Positions 8,283-20,880 of a stretch of 64,000 bases of DNA are shown piece after piece. The notes under the pieces were generated by a model that was not told the origin of the DNA, searched no databases, and saw only the letters and a program-made list of their open reading frames with translations. Source of the DNA: Paragorgia papillata. Its lineage: Eukaryota > Cnidaria > Anthozoa > Scleralcyonacea > Coralliidae. The DNA lies in the NCBI GenBank assembly GCA_035771165.1, contig JAWNZC010000322.1:9313001-9377000 (forward strand). Reading direction: 5' to 3'. How positions within the stretch are numbered: position 1 is the stretch's first letter; each line of letters opens with the position of its first letter. A program made the translations under genes and the position numbers.

Positions 8283-10288
8283 GAATATCGTAGAGATACT
8301 CTGTATTATAGCTTTTCGTTGAAATACTACAGCTGGGCGATAAAACTATTCTCGACCAAAAACTACTCTCCAGCCTCTTCAGTTGATGAACTTACATTCC
8401 ATTGTATAAGTTTCACATCATCGTATCAGCGGGAAGGAAGAGGGAGGTTTATTCACTAATTAAGGCAGATGGTAGGCTAATTGGAAATAAACTGAATATA
8501 GCATTGCACCGTTTGGGGAGTGATACGTAGCAGTGCATGTTTATTTTTCAAAAAGCAACAAATCACCTGTCATTTTACTATATAATGGAGTTATGATATG
8601 CTTTAAATAAACCTAATAAAAAAACCACAACAGCTTAAATAAACTTTAGTAGTGTGTAGTTTACAAAACATCTGTTTTCTTTCTGCTCATTTACTTTAAT
8701 AAACAATTAATCTAAAAGTAAGAGCAACATAAGCTATTAAGCACTCAAACTAACAACAAATTGTCTTGCCAGAGGTAAAAAGAATCAGACATCTTTCCAT
8801 CTGATTTAATACTCAAAAATAGATTTCTTGTACATTCATCGGAAATATGATAATAGGTCACGACTGATGCGATCATTACGACTATCATAGATGCTTCGAT
8901 ATTTCAGGCGAGAGGTGGAGGCATGCACGTGGAAGCCTGAAATACGAGAGGCGTACGGTAAATTAAAGTAAATATTTTCGAATTTCTGATTTTCAAATTC
9001 TTATTAAATACGAAATTTAGTTTTGATGAACTGAATACCGTTTTAAAAAATATTTAAAATAATTTCAGAACGTTGGAAATTATTAATATTAAAACAGTAA
9101 ATAAATCGATCCACTTTATGTATTGTACATTTATATATACATTATTATGTAATTATAGTATGAATGTGTATATATTGCTAAGTATTATGTAATTATAAAT
9201 GAATGTGTATATATTTCTATATATCTTTTTATATTTCAGTCTGTAATTGAGTATCTCATTTCGTTTTTTAAATTTAAAATCCCGCCCCCTCTTAATTGTA
9301 CTATACCTGAGTTTTTTGCTTATCTTAGCACCTTAATTTATAGTTTTCTCAATTTCGTTCTGTTTCTATAAGGTTAGAATGTCAATGCCCTCACAGAATA
9401 TGCCTAATATATATTTATACAGTTATAGCTAGCCTTATAATATACACTATAGGCTAGTCTTTATTGGCATCTATCCACGATCTAAACCATCCCATGTTCT
9501 CTAGTCTCAATGCCACAAAATGGGTCATTGCGTGCTGTAACAATTAACAAAGTGTCAAAAACAAGATGTTCGGTTGAAGCCTCGTATCTTCAAGGATTTA
9601 TTGTTGCCGCTTGCTTGGCTGTGCAAACTGTTTTGTATAGGTTTCTCATTATATTTATCGAGAAAAAGTGCTGCCTTTTCCCAAAGTGAATCGATAGGTT
9701 TACGGCAAACTTTACATAAAAAGAATATTAAGAAAAATGTACATTGGTTCATTTCAAACGGTTTGGCACGCTTTTATGCCCTGGTGGTATTACTAATTCG
9801 ATTCAGATGTTGCAGAAGCCGAAAATTAATCAAAAAAAGACCGACAGCTTTATATCACTAAACTGGAGAGGTGTTGACGTCGGTTCCAATACCGAGACCA
9901 ATTTGCCAGAGTTGGTGGATTTGACAAAGCTGCTATAAAAAATATCTCGCCGATTATACAATTTAATATTTCACACAACATCACTACTTGAGAATCTGTG
10001 AATTAAACATTCGTTATACAGGGCAGGTCTACCATAAATCTTCCCCCATTAGTTCCATATCGGGTTTTTAATCGTTTATTAATTGATAATTTTATTTTAA
10101 AATTTATCACAAGGCAGTCTTTATTTAGATATTCCGTTTTTGTGCATAGTATATAGCTACATATCAGTTTCATATTTTACCCCAACCGACCCATAAAAAA
10201 TATGCAAGCAATTTTCCTCCAGAAAAGAAGTCAGGCTTTTCGAATGATTGAACTCGGGTGTAACCCTTTGTTTTAACATTGTATTTAA
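8283..10288. other. Intergenic, A+T-rich
   Basis: No convincing gene. A 65-codon minus frame at 9555-9752 (includes CRKPIDSLWEKAALFLDKYN) looks peptide-like but I do not recognise it; it could be a TE remnant or an exon. Local short TA-rich repeats occur at 9120-9240. Confidence 0.4.
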
Positions 10289-10412
10289 TGAACGAACGAA
10301 CGAACGGACGAACGAACGAATGAACGAACGAACGAACGAACGAACGAACGAACGAACGAACGAACGAACGAACGAACGAACGAACGAACGAACGAACGAA
10401 CGGACGGACGAA
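10289..10412. repeat. (GAAC)n tetranucleotide array
   Basis: About 30 units, with a few GGAC variants. Similar arrays lie at 21360-21610 and 22385-22415. Confidence 0.9.
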
Positions 10413-10455
10413 TACAATCTCACGAGGCTTCATGCTGTTTCTTTCTTTGAAATAA

Positions 10456-10631
10456 TAGATCGTTTTCACTCACGTGATCGGTGGCCCCATTTGGGCGGTA
10501 AAACAATACGAAACATTTGAATAAGAATAGAGCTAAATTCCCATAGGATAAAGATGGTACGCCAATATGGCCGCCATTTCATTGTTTTGGTACACCAATA
10601 TGGCCGCGGTGACGTCAGATGAGAACGATCT
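10456..10631. mobile_element. MITE, AGATCGTTTTCACTCACGTG ends
   Basis: The ends are partly inverted (AGATCG…GAACGATCT). The interior has the sequence CAATATGGCCGCCAT twice. A second copy sits in reverse at 55082-55238, inside an intron of the palmitoyltransferase gene. Confidence 0.65.
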
Positions 10632-13042
10632 ATAGTTTTTCCGACTAGTTGGTTAATTTTAATATACTAAAACCGTGCGCCCCGTAGAGTGCATGATAGT
10701 CTACGACAGGTTCGTTGTCTAATATATAGTTATGTGTAATATATATATAGTAACATGTGTATATAGTTATCGGTATAGTTATCGGCACTTCATTAAATCC
10801 TGCATTAGCAGCTGCATGTTTATCTGCACTTCTGGATAATTATCCTATGGATCTTACAATAATACCTTAATATACACATTAACATAAGTGCCATTATACA
10901 CTTACACTAACTATTTCGGGGCGGCATCCGACATTCAGTCAAGTCTTATGTATTTTACTCTAACGCCCGACGGACGATTTTACCACGTCACAGGAAAAGT
11001 CCTCCGACGGGGAAGGGTGAAGGGGTACGACCTGGAAACGCCAATAAAACATTCACGACATAATGCGAGAAGTATAAAGAGCTGTTTGTAGTATTCCCCA
11101 TACTTTAAGCCGAGACAGGCGAGACTATATCAGCAGGTGTTGCTTGTCAATTAAAGGTTATGGTCAAAGTATTCAAGATCGGCGGTAACTGATATGTTAT
11201 TATATCATACTTCTGTTTTTACGTTAACTGATCTATTTTTTGAACATATAGACCGACAATACAAACTCGATCATGTTATAATATTTCATATTATAAGTTT
11301 ATGACTTTGTAACTGTTATTTATAGACGTGATAGCTGTCATGCGCAGTACTTTACTTGTAGATCGGCCATGTGGCCCTAACTGTTTTAATACACGACAGT
11401 AATACTCTAAATTATGATTGGTCAACGCGCGTATAGTCCGTTGAAATGCCTATCCGGACCGCTGTCCCAGACATTGTTGGGGTTTTTTTCTGGCGCGAAT
11501 TCCAAAGGTGTTTACACTGGTACAAAGGGACTTAATCTTAGGAGAGGAAAAGTATCCGGTAGCCACCCTCAAAATAAGGAGTTTGAGAGGTTCAGTAAAA
11601 TGAAAGCCCTTCGGGGTACACAACGGGAAGGAAAACAAGATGCAAACAATTTGAGCGCTTATTTACGCCGGTAAATCTTACCGAGAAAAGTTCTGAAGAG
11701 GCCGCAGTAGCGGCATGGCTCTGAAATAGGGGCCAGGAAATGACATTCTAGGGCCCACTTGACTTTCAAGAATTTAGAACTGTCCATTTTCAAATTTGTT
11801 TGGGTCCGCATATTTAGGGAGGGCATGGTCCCACGATAAATTTTTGAAATTTGGATGTCTGAAATGGAATTTCCTGCCTTCTAACAACTCCTTTTTGCGA
11901 ATTTTAAAAGTTTAAAAACGGAAAAACAACGACGCAATATTTATAATGTAACGTGTAGTTACATGCAGTCTTGTTATTTTTAATATATAGACTTTATAAT
12001 TTACAGAATACAGTAAAAGAAATGTGATGCATAGGCAACGTTGAATTGGAAAGGTTTTATAAAACGAATTGAACTGTACGTCTCTCTGATTAAGGACCTT
12101 AGCTCGAAACGCTATAGAACTACAATATTCCATAATCTAAATTGCACTTCAAGTTTTATGCTGTAGTGCTTAAAAAGTATTCGGGGCCAACCTGCTAAGC
12201 ATCTACATTGTCAAATTATTAGGGCCCCAAGGTGTTGGGGCACAAGGTACAGATCCTGGTGGGCCACGCCGCCCGTGCAGGAGGGGGACATTGGGAGTTT
12301 TGGTATTGCGGTGTTTTTCATACAGTATTTTGGTAATTTTGCAACTCCAGTATAACACTCATCTTTATCCCTGCAACGAGCTTCGGTAACCATTGCGATT
12401 TTTGATATTTTTCACGGTATTGCGGTTTCGGAAGCACCTGCCAATATCCCTCTGAGCTGACCTCAATTGGATAAAGAAAAACTATCTTCAATTATATATT
12501 CTGAAGAATAATACGCCCAAAAAACTTTAGTACTGTTTTTATTTTAAAAGTTGTTTTAAAACTCAAAAATATTACAAAAAAATGCCTCAAACTAGTGTAC
12601 ACAGGAAGCGAAATGAGTAACTGTTGTGAGACAAGTATACAATAAACACGAGAGACGAAAACACAGTGGTTCAAACAAAAATGAAAACGTACAAGAAGGC
12701 CATATAATAAATTTCTTATTAAACTCGTTTGCTCGGTCTGTAGGAAAAATAGGGATTAAAGGAATTTAATAAGGTAAATATCAATTCGGTGATCGTTCTT
12801 ATTCTTGACATGCATCTGGTTGAATGTTGGTGCGATGCACAGCAGTGTGCAACTATACCAATCTCTATAATTATAACTACTATTTATACAATAACGTGAC
12901 TTCTATGCGCATTTTCATTGGTTGTTGACCGTGCTCTATTAAAGGACACATGCACAGATGGCGTCAAATCACATCACATCACGTCAGTAGACTTGTTCAG
13001 TTTCTTTTTTCATGCCCCAGAAATTCTTCAATATGTATAGGC
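10632..13042. other. Intergenic
   Basis: No gene is supported. A degenerate relative of the family F core (TCTCTCTGATTAAGGACC…CTCGAAACGC) lies at 12081-12115. An 86-codon frame at 11414-11674 has no recognisable domain. Confidence 0.4.
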
Positions 13043-13241
13043 AATCATATGATAGCAAGTACAATTAAGGATTTACACTGCAAGTGATATTTGGCATAAT
13101 TTTCAAATATCACGAGTGGTGTAAATCCTGAATTGTACTAGCCTCCTTCGCAGGCGTTCTTTGCGGGCCTCGATATTCTCGAGGCCCGCAAAGAACACCT
13201 GCGAAGGAGGCTATAATTGTACGAACAAAATCATATGATTA
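13043..13241. repeat. Nested palindromes
   Basis: An outer inverted pair, AATCATATGAT…GTACAATT, at 13043-13066 and 13214-13241 encloses a hairpin (13059-13138). It also encloses a 75-bp near-perfect palindrome at 13139-13213 (35-bp arms, 5-nt loop, one mismatch). Confidence 0.75.
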
Positions 13242-13247
13242 CTCATT

Positions 13248-13600
13248 TATTATATGCATGACAAAATTACAACACGTACGCTTCGTACTCACTCACGTCT
13301 TTAAAAACATTGTTGTTTCATTACTTGACAAGAAACATTTTCACTCTGGGTGTTCTCTGTACTCATTTCAAAATATTTACATGGAATTTTTAGTTCATAG
13401 TGTACCACAAGTCGTTGGAAATGTGAAAACTTTCCATTGCAGAATTGACCGCCATTTTGAATTTTATTGTCAACATCGTTCCCAGGGCCTTCTCTATTTT
13501 TATTAATTGTACTGCAGTACATAGCTAGTGCAGTACAATTAACAAAATAATTGTAGTCCTCTCAACCAATCAGAATGTAGTAATTTTGTCATGCATATAA
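13248..13600. mobile_element. MITE with TATGCATGACAAAATTAC ends
   Basis: The terminal inverted repeat ATTATATGCATGACAAAATT is matched at 13579-13600. The subterminal CTCTCAACCAATCAGAATG recurs inverted at 36130-36170, identifying a related copy. Confidence 0.65.
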
Positions 13601-13639
13601 CAAACCACTTTAAAGATCATGCCGTTTTTATTGTATAAA

Positions 13640-13826
13640 ACAAACAGATTACATTTTTCCGGGCGTGTGTACAGTAATAGATCACAGAAGACGTCACAGC
13701 GTGTAAAGAACAAGTCACGTCACTCGTGACTTCGTCTCGTGTCGCACTTTTTTGTTCTTTACACGCTGTGACGTCATCTGTGATCTATCACAGTACACAC
13801 GCAGATAAAATGTAATCTATTTGTTA
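13640..13826. mobile_element. Palindromic MITE
   Basis: Long arms contain AACAAACAGATTACAT…CACAGCGTGTAAAGAACAA and the inverse. The centre is GTCACGTCACTCGTGAC. Confidence 0.7.
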
Positions 13827-14569
13827 AATAACGTTATCAGTAGAGATCAGTAGCAATGTTTGGCTTGCAGCTTTTCGTCAAACATTTTTTTGTTATTCTC
13901 TTTAAGAGGACACCTTGTGTGGGTCTCCGTGTCCCGTTTGTGCTTTCTCCCAATTTGGTACATTATTTTCCTTTTATTTTATTTATTTTATTGTTAACAG
14001 TTTGCGAAACTTATTGTGTCATTATTGCGAAACTTATGTCTAACTTATTTATAGCACAACCAAATAACTTATGTTACAGTGTGACTACTGTAAGTGGGGG
14101 CACTTAGACGACAAAAAGCAGTGGTGAGTTTCTCACTGATGCCTGTTGTTCATCTCTTTAAAATGACTTTTATCCAAGGTTTGGCAGGTTGACTCTCTGG
14201 CTAAAATAACAGGAATTGGGATTTTTTGGTCTGTGTACTGTAAGTTAACTGGTTTTCATTTTCAACGTGGCCCCACTTATAGTAGTCCCACTGTAATAGT
14301 CACCCATCCAATAAAGCTCTTAAAAAAGTATTTGCCTTCGTTTTTCGCTCAGACCTTCGCTTTTTTGTCGTTTGACTTGTACACTAAACGCCAGCGGACT
14401 AATACTTTCCCGTACATGCAGACCGTGCATGCACTTGGCTAATAGTTGGCAGTCAACTGGAGCAAGAAGCTATATGGGAAACCTATAGGCTATAGCTACC
14501 GAGAAAGTTTTCAGCCCTAAATAGCCTTAATATGCACGTATGTATAAACGCTGTTTATAAATCACAAAA
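13827..14569. other. Intergenic
   Basis: I see no supported gene or repeat here. Confidence 0.4.
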
Positions 14570-14617
14570 TTGTTGTTTCAACACTGCCTACGCAGCACGC
14601 TACTTTTATTTCACTAT
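14570..14617 (+). mobile_element. Family F tail fragment
   Basis: This matches the one-sided tail of the family F elements (TGTTGTTTCAACACTGCC…TTTCACTAT). It lacks the fold-back body, as expected of a 5'-truncated insertion. I could not define a target duplication. Confidence 0.55.
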
Positions 14618-15501
14618 CAGTGGTAGGCCGAGTCTAATACGGTTTCGGCTCGGGGTTGGGTTTTTTTCCTTTTTGGGTGTCACAATTTTGCATTTTGCAC
14701 TTACGTCCGCCACTATTCATACTTCCGGTGAGTTGTTAGCCGTGTGATGGAGTGAGGCCGTGAGGCATGTTGCAAGTTCTTTGCTCCTTTTGCTTTTGGA
14801 GTTGGACAAAAAGTTGAAAAGCTTTGCCTTTTGATCAAGGTGCTCTTGCACATCGTTGGTAGATTTCGAAATAGACTTTGTAGTTTAACAGTGATCAGAT
14901 GTGGCTGACAACTGTCTCAGTAATCGTAACTATGTTCACCAATGTGAAGTATGCACTATAGCCTCTGCGGAGGAGATAGTTTCGAGAAGTTATACAGCTA
15001 ACAGCTGGTAAAAAGATTTCACTTAATGAAGTTTTGTCTTCCTATTATGTCAAGACGAAGCTGCAGGTGGTAAAGTTTATAATGTTATACCATGATGTTG
15101 ATATATCTCCACATGTTCTTGGAAAATTTATATTGCATGTGTGTGCGTTTTCTGGCTTCACCATATGCATATGTTTATTGCTATTACGGAAAAGAGCGTT
15201 GAAAGCTGGTTCTCTTGGGATCGTTTGGAGGGACAGTATCATTGTGCTTGCGCTATATACCAAGCATGAAATATGTCCTTCCAAATCATCCCACAGAACA
15301 AGGCGACAAAACTGATCCTGGATGCTCCTTCTTTCTCCTCATCATCTGAAGCTTTAAAATTGCTCAAGTTGGCTCCTTCAAGCATAAGGCGCCAAAAGCA
15401 TCGTTGTGTTTTTGTTTTTAAATGGATGCATAACTGGACTAATTGGTTTTGAACTTACCACTAACCGTGACTTTTTTTTTATTTAAACATATTTGATCTG
15501 T
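14618..15501. other. Intergenic
   Basis: Nothing supported. The 93-codon frame at 15034-15315 has no recognisable domain. Confidence 0.4.
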
Positions 15502-15787
15502 CTTCCGGTAAAATCACACGCTGTGATTAGTTGCTGACGTGGCGAGATTTCTCCGTAACGCCCGCGACCAAACGGTTAAGGTTATTAAGTGGTTCATTAT
15601 GTCACTTTTATTACAAAATTAATTATGTATTTAATTTCCTGCAGTCTCGCTTCATTGAACTTCGTCAAAACACTAAACTAGCATTATTTTTCGCCGTTTT
15701 TTTCCCGTCCAGATACTAAAATTTACTTTCAGAATGTCCATCGTCGTTTATTTTATCTATTTTCGTCGTTTTGGACAATAAAAATGT
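15502..15787. mobile_element. Fold-back element, half with left terminal repeat
   Basis: It begins CTTCCGGTAAAATCAC, the complement of the right end of the 3781-4127 element, then continues into the same body sequence. It stops where the LINE begins, near 15787. Confidence 0.55.
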
Positions 15788-15791
15788 ATTT

Positions 15792-18437
15792 AATTATAAA
15801 ATTAGATCAGATCTAGTTCCACCTGAAATTGAGGCTATTTGCCTGGAAATCACTAAACCACATAGTCGACCATTTCTTGTTACCACGGTCTACAGACCGC
15901 CAAACACACCATCTGAATTTTTTGATAAATTTGAAAATTTAATCAAAGCTATGGATGACGAAGACAAGGAGATATATATTCTTGGTGATTTAAATTGTGA
16001 TATGCTAAAAGCAGTTTCTGATGCACCAACCAAAAAATTAAAATCATTACTTGAGGTATACCAGTTATCTCAATTGATTGATGAACCTACTCGGGTAACC
16101 ATGACAACATCTACTCTCATTGACCATATAATTACAAATAAACCAGAGAAAATCTCTGATTCTGGTGTTATCCATACAGGAATCAGCGATCATAGTTTGG
16201 TGTTTGGAATTCGGAAAATATATGTTACTCAAAAGAAACAAGAAAATATTGTTGAGATTAGGAACATGAAAAATTTTGATAATCAAAAATTCATTGATGG
16301 ATTACTAAATCAACATTGGGAATATGTTTACTTTTTCGGCGATGATCCAGATACTATGTGGGAAATTTGGAAACAATTATTCTTTGAAATTTTAGATAAG
16401 CATGCACCACTTCAACAAAAAAAAGTAAAATAAAAAAAACTCCCCTGGGTTACAAGCAATGTTAAAATGCTTATAAACACAAGGGATAAATTAAAAAGAA
16501 AAGCCATTATTACAGGCCTTGAAATGGATTGGATAAATTATAAAAATGCCATAAATAAAGCAAATATAGAATTAAGAAATGCTAAAAAAGAGTATTATTC
16601 CAAGCGAATTGCTGGTCAAAAGTTCAATCCTAAAGAGGCTTGGGAAAACAATAAATAGCTTACTAGGCCGAAAAAATAAACCAACAATAGTAAATGAACT
16701 TACTATAAATGGAAATAAACTGACAAATACTAAAGACATTGCAGACGGCTTTAACAATTTCTTTACTGATATAGGCCCTGATTTAGCTAGCAAAATTGAT
16801 ACTTCAAATCACAACTTTCAGGACTATATCAAGAGTTCAGAATCGGAATTCAATGTATTCAAGCCAATAACAACTGACATACTTTATCAACTACTTCATG
16901 GCCTTTGCAGTGCTAAAGCTACTGGCATTGATAAAATTTCAAATAAAATTCTCAAGATTGCAGCACCAATCATCTCAGATTCATTAACATTCATCTTTAA
17001 TCAGGCTATTACACTATGTTCTTTTCCAAATGAATGGAAAATAGCTAGAGTGACACCGCTTTATAAAAATGGCCATCGGAACTTGCCTGGGAACTACAGG
17101 CCAATTTCAGTTTTGCCAGCTATAAGTAAAATTATGGAACGCATTCTCTATAATCAATTATATGACTACTTGACAAAAAATGAGCTGCTTTCTGAACATC
17201 AGTTTGGTTTTCGTAAGTTTCATTCTACTTCAACTGCATTACTAGACTGTACAAACAGCTGTTATATAAATATGGACAAAAAATTGTTTAATTTAGTAGT
17301 ATTCATAGACCTAAAAAAGGCTTTCGATACAGTTGATCACCAAATTTTGCTAAAAAAATTAGAGCTATATGGAATCAAAGGGAAAGCACTTTCCCTATTA
17401 AAATCTTATTTAGAAGAACGTAGCCAAAAATGTCAAATTAATGGCATTGTTTCATCAGGGCAGAAAATTAAATGTGGTGTTCCCCAGGGCTCGATCTTGG
17501 GGCCACTATTCTTTTTATTATACATAAACGATTTAGCTGAATGCCTAAATGAAACTAAACCATGATTATTTGCTGATGATACAAACTTAACAGCCTCTGG
17601 TGAGACGATAAATGATGTCGAGATTGCAATGAATTCTGACTTAGAGAATCTAAGGAAATGGTTAATAGCTAACAAACTTAGTCTGAACGTAGCAAAAACT
17701 AAATTTATGTTAATTGGTTCAAAACAAATGATAAGCAATGCCTCACAACCAAATGTCAGTATAGAAAATAACTCGATTAAACAAGTGTTTGAAAGCAAAG
17801 CGCTAGGAGTGACTGTTGACCAGCATTTGTTATGGAAAAGTAATACTGGGCATATCTGTAAGAAAATCACATCAGGGTTAGGTGCTCTCCGACATGTAAG
17901 AGAATTTGTTGACAAAGACACTCTTCTTGCCATATACAATGCCCTTGTTCAACCATATTTCAACTATTGTTGTGAAGTATGGGATGTATATTTGGTGCGA
18001 CTCAATCAACGCGTTTACAGAAGCTCCATAACAGAGCAGCTATAGAATTATAGGAAATATGAGCAATGACGTAGACCACAAAATTGCATTAAATGCACTA
18101 GGGTGGCAACCTCTTCGAATGCAAAGAAAAAAATCAAAAGCTAAAATCATGTTCAAAGTTTTAAATAACATGGGACCAAAGAGTCTAACAAAATATTTTA
18201 CTTATAAGAAAGAAAAATCAGATTACAATCTTCGGAATACTTCAAATGCAGTTTGTTTGCCAAAACCGCGTACGAATAACATGAAAAAGAGTTTCATATA
18301 TGATGGGGCATCTATATGGAACTCTTTGCCCACAGAAATTAGGGAGAGCAAGACCCTGTCATACTTCAAACATAAAATCGCTACTCATACCTTTGAATAC
18401 GTTTTATGTAAATATAATGACCATGCATGTAAATATT
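15792..18437 (+). pseudogene. LINE ORF2 (endonuclease-reverse transcriptase), broken
   Basis: Residues from the endonuclease C-terminal half are visible: VTTVYRPPN, IYILGDLNCD, and TGISDHSLVF with the catalytic SDH. RT motifs follow: NYRPISVLP, FIDLKKAFDTVDH and GVPQGSILGP. Compared with copy 2 it has a TAA stop at 16431-16433, a +1 shift (extra G) near 16643, a TGA replacing an Arg codon at 17563-17565 just before the ADD motif, and 2-bp insertions near 17988 and 18041. It cannot make a full protein. Confidence 0.9.
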
Positions 18438-18504
18438 GACACTTCTAAATAGCCTTGACACTTAGTTTTTACTATATATATAGTATATAAATTATCTTGC
18501 TCAT

Positions 18505-18880
18505 TACTTAATGTGCACTCCACTGATCTATATATAACTGTGAATATTTAAAACTGTTATGTGTGGGTTAGTGGTGCACACCCGTTACTTAGTTGGTTTT
18601 TTTTTTTTACTATGCTCAGTATAACATATAAATTAACTGTTCTTTACTTAGTGTGCACTCCACTGACCTATATATAACGATAACGATGAATCGTCTGTTT
18701 GAAACTTTTATGTGTAGGTCAGTGGAGCACACCCGCTACTTACCTTGTACTATAGCTTATAAATTTGTTCCTTACTTAGTTGTGCACTCCGCTGACCTAT
18801 GTATGACCGTATAAACCGTTACATGTGAGTGGTTGGCTATGTAACTGTTATATGTGGGTCAGTGGTACTGTGGTAAGTGG
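18505..18880 (+). repeat. Tandem hairpins in the LINE 3' UTR (copy 1)
   Basis: Three to four units of GTGCACTCCACTGACCTAT followed, after a short spacer, by the complement AGGTCAGTGGAGCACAC. The same arrangement occurs in copy 2 at 26505-26870. Confidence 0.7.
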
Positions 18881-18926
18881 TAAGCGTGTTTAAATAAAAT
18901 TATCTATCTATATCTATCTATCTTTA

Positions 18927-20254
18927 TAAGGTAATTCATCAGTAATTCTTCCAGAAATGAAAAGTTGCTGAAACTCTCTAGTATTAAAGTTTATTATATG
19001 TTTCGGGTCACCGAACTCATTTATAAAATACAGCTGCCAGTAAATCATGATGTTTTTCCAATTTGTAGCTATATTATACTGAGTGGAAAAATATTTGATA
19101 TTTTAGATGCACTTATATATATGAACTATTTAGTGACGACAAATAATGGAAGAACAACACAAATGACAATTTACAAACATTTTTGCGATATAAGAATGTC
19201 CACATTCTTTCTTGTTACATGTTTTTTTGAAGCCGAAAGAACGAGAAACGTATATACGATATTTTAATTTCTCGAAATGATTTTTCGGCTCTATTCTTTC
19301 ATATATGCTGTAGAGCTTGTGGAGGGAATAAATAATTGAAAAAAGTGGGGGTCACCGAGTGTCTTCGTGAGCTACAGAAGGTTAAAGCTTGAGCATGGAG
19401 CGTTTCCCTATCATTTCATCTATATATGAAACCACGCAACCACTTTTTAATTTATTTTGTGTATTTTATTAACTTCGTCAAAAAGAAAATTACAGGCAGG
19501 GGTGACACAACTTCTTGACGCCAATTTGATTGTATATGTGGACAAGGCCTTGACGTCATCTGCAAGAGATACAGTACTACAACCGATGCAGCACTCCACT
19601 CAACCTCGTCCCCAGGGCCTTTTGCGAATCCACTTTCATAAAAAGATTGGAGGTTGCTGGTTTTGATCAGTGACTGACAGTGTAAAAAAAGTGGATTGCT
19701 GGGCGTAGGCAGTGTTTTGAACAGAGCAAAGTGAAAAGGTGGTAAACTGCCGAGATTTTTTGTAAAAATCTTTATATAGTTTACAGTTTACCGCCTTTTA
19801 ATTTTGCTCTGGTTTTAATATCATTCCCTAAATCATCAAAATCTTGCGCATGCACAATCTTAAAGCAATTATCTTTCAGGTACTTTATATTTTCAGCCGC
19901 GAGCACGCATGATACCGGCGGTATATAAATTGCATGTTTGATGTTTAAAGACTATGGAGTGGACTGCCAGTCTGCTTCCACAGACTCTCTCTCGTGGATA
20001 GTCCGTAAACCAGACTATGCCTATTTGCAGACGGTAACGTTTCCGAGAGTTTTCGTATTGGTTCAAGTAATGAGCTGATTGTCCTCGATTCCCTTGAGAA
20101 CAGTAAACAATACAAAACGCAGAAAAACGTTTCCGTGTGCACATAGTCTATTGGACTACATGTATGTATGCATGCCAAATTTAATAAAAAATGTTTCAGA
20201 GATATTGTCTGTCAGTCATAATTCTTAACCATATCACTTGCATATATATATATA
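18927..20254. other. Intergenic with minor repeats
   Basis: No gene. A MITE end, CAACCTCGTCCCCAGGGCC, lies at 19601-19620 (full version at 49019-49338). A hairpin with AAAAGGTGGTAAACTG arms lies at 19726-19812. A diverged relative of the 2107-2239 MITE appears at 19977-20156. Confidence 0.45.
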
Positions 20255-20670
20255 TACTATAAGTGGGCTTACCTCAAATGTTGATGGTCGCTACTGTCAG
20301 TTTCACGCTGGGCGATCTTCAGGCGGCTGAAGATTTTCGATTCGGCGCTGTCTTAAATAGGTTGAGTTGCTTACATCATTGCTAATGGGTGTGTGGGTTG
20401 ATGGCACCCTTCTGTGTGTGTGTGGGTTGATGGCGGCGTGTGGGTTGATGGCGGTGTGCGGGTCGATGGTGCGCTACCTACATTCCTACCTTTGTTCTTG
20501 CCTACACCTACGTTATCTTTATCTTAAACTTGTTTTTGTGCCGACATGACGTAAGCAACTCAACCTATTTAAGACAGCGCCGAATCGAAAATCTTCAGCC
20601 GCCTGAAGATCGCCCAGCGTGAAACTGACAGTAGCGACCATCAACATTTGAGGTAAGCCCACTTATAGTA
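20255..20670. mobile_element. Fold-back element with 120-bp perfect arms
   Basis: Arms 20255-20374 and 20551-20670 are exact inverted copies, base for base by eye. The spacer (20375-20550) contains repeats of GTGTGGGTTGATGGC. It lies between TA-rich stretches. Perfect arms imply a very recent origin or gene conversion. Confidence 0.85.
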
Positions 20671-20724
20671 TATTCGCTCTATCTTTACGGTATTGAGCAC
20701 TTTTCGACATTTCGCGAACAACAC

Positions 20725-20820
20725 TTTGTTTGTTTGTTTGTTTGTTTGTTTGTTTGTTTGTTTGTTTGTTTGTTTGTTTGTTTGTTTGTTTGTTTGTTTG
20801 AATATATATATATATATATA
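20725..20820. repeat. (TTTG)n followed by (TA)n
   Basis: Nineteen TTTG units (20725-20800) are followed by a TA run (20802-20820). Confidence 0.9.
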
Positions 20821-20880
20821 GTCTTGTGATTAGTATTCATTATATACGTCAAAATAGGTCTTACAGCGCGCACCAGCTCA

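Larger units (their letters stand above)
15788..18926 (+). mobile_element. CR1/L2-type LINE, copy 1, decayed
   Basis: The element is 5'-truncated inside the endonuclease domain, carries RT and C-terminal regions, and ends in a ~450-bp 3' UTR with a (TCTA)n tail (about 18897-18926). It is closely similar to copy 2 (24174-26938) but extends ~370 bp further 5'. APE-type endonuclease plus a short tandem 3' tail is typical of the CR1/L2 group; I do not assign a finer clade. Confidence 0.9.

Noticed and set aside
10157..10520. Frames reading RSFV or NERT repeats (also at 21274-21684 and 22210-22428)
   Set aside because: Produced by GAAC tetranucleotide arrays.
17433..17939. Minus-strand frames opposite the LINEs (also 25450-25950)
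   Set aside because: Antisense shadows of the reverse-transcriptase frames.
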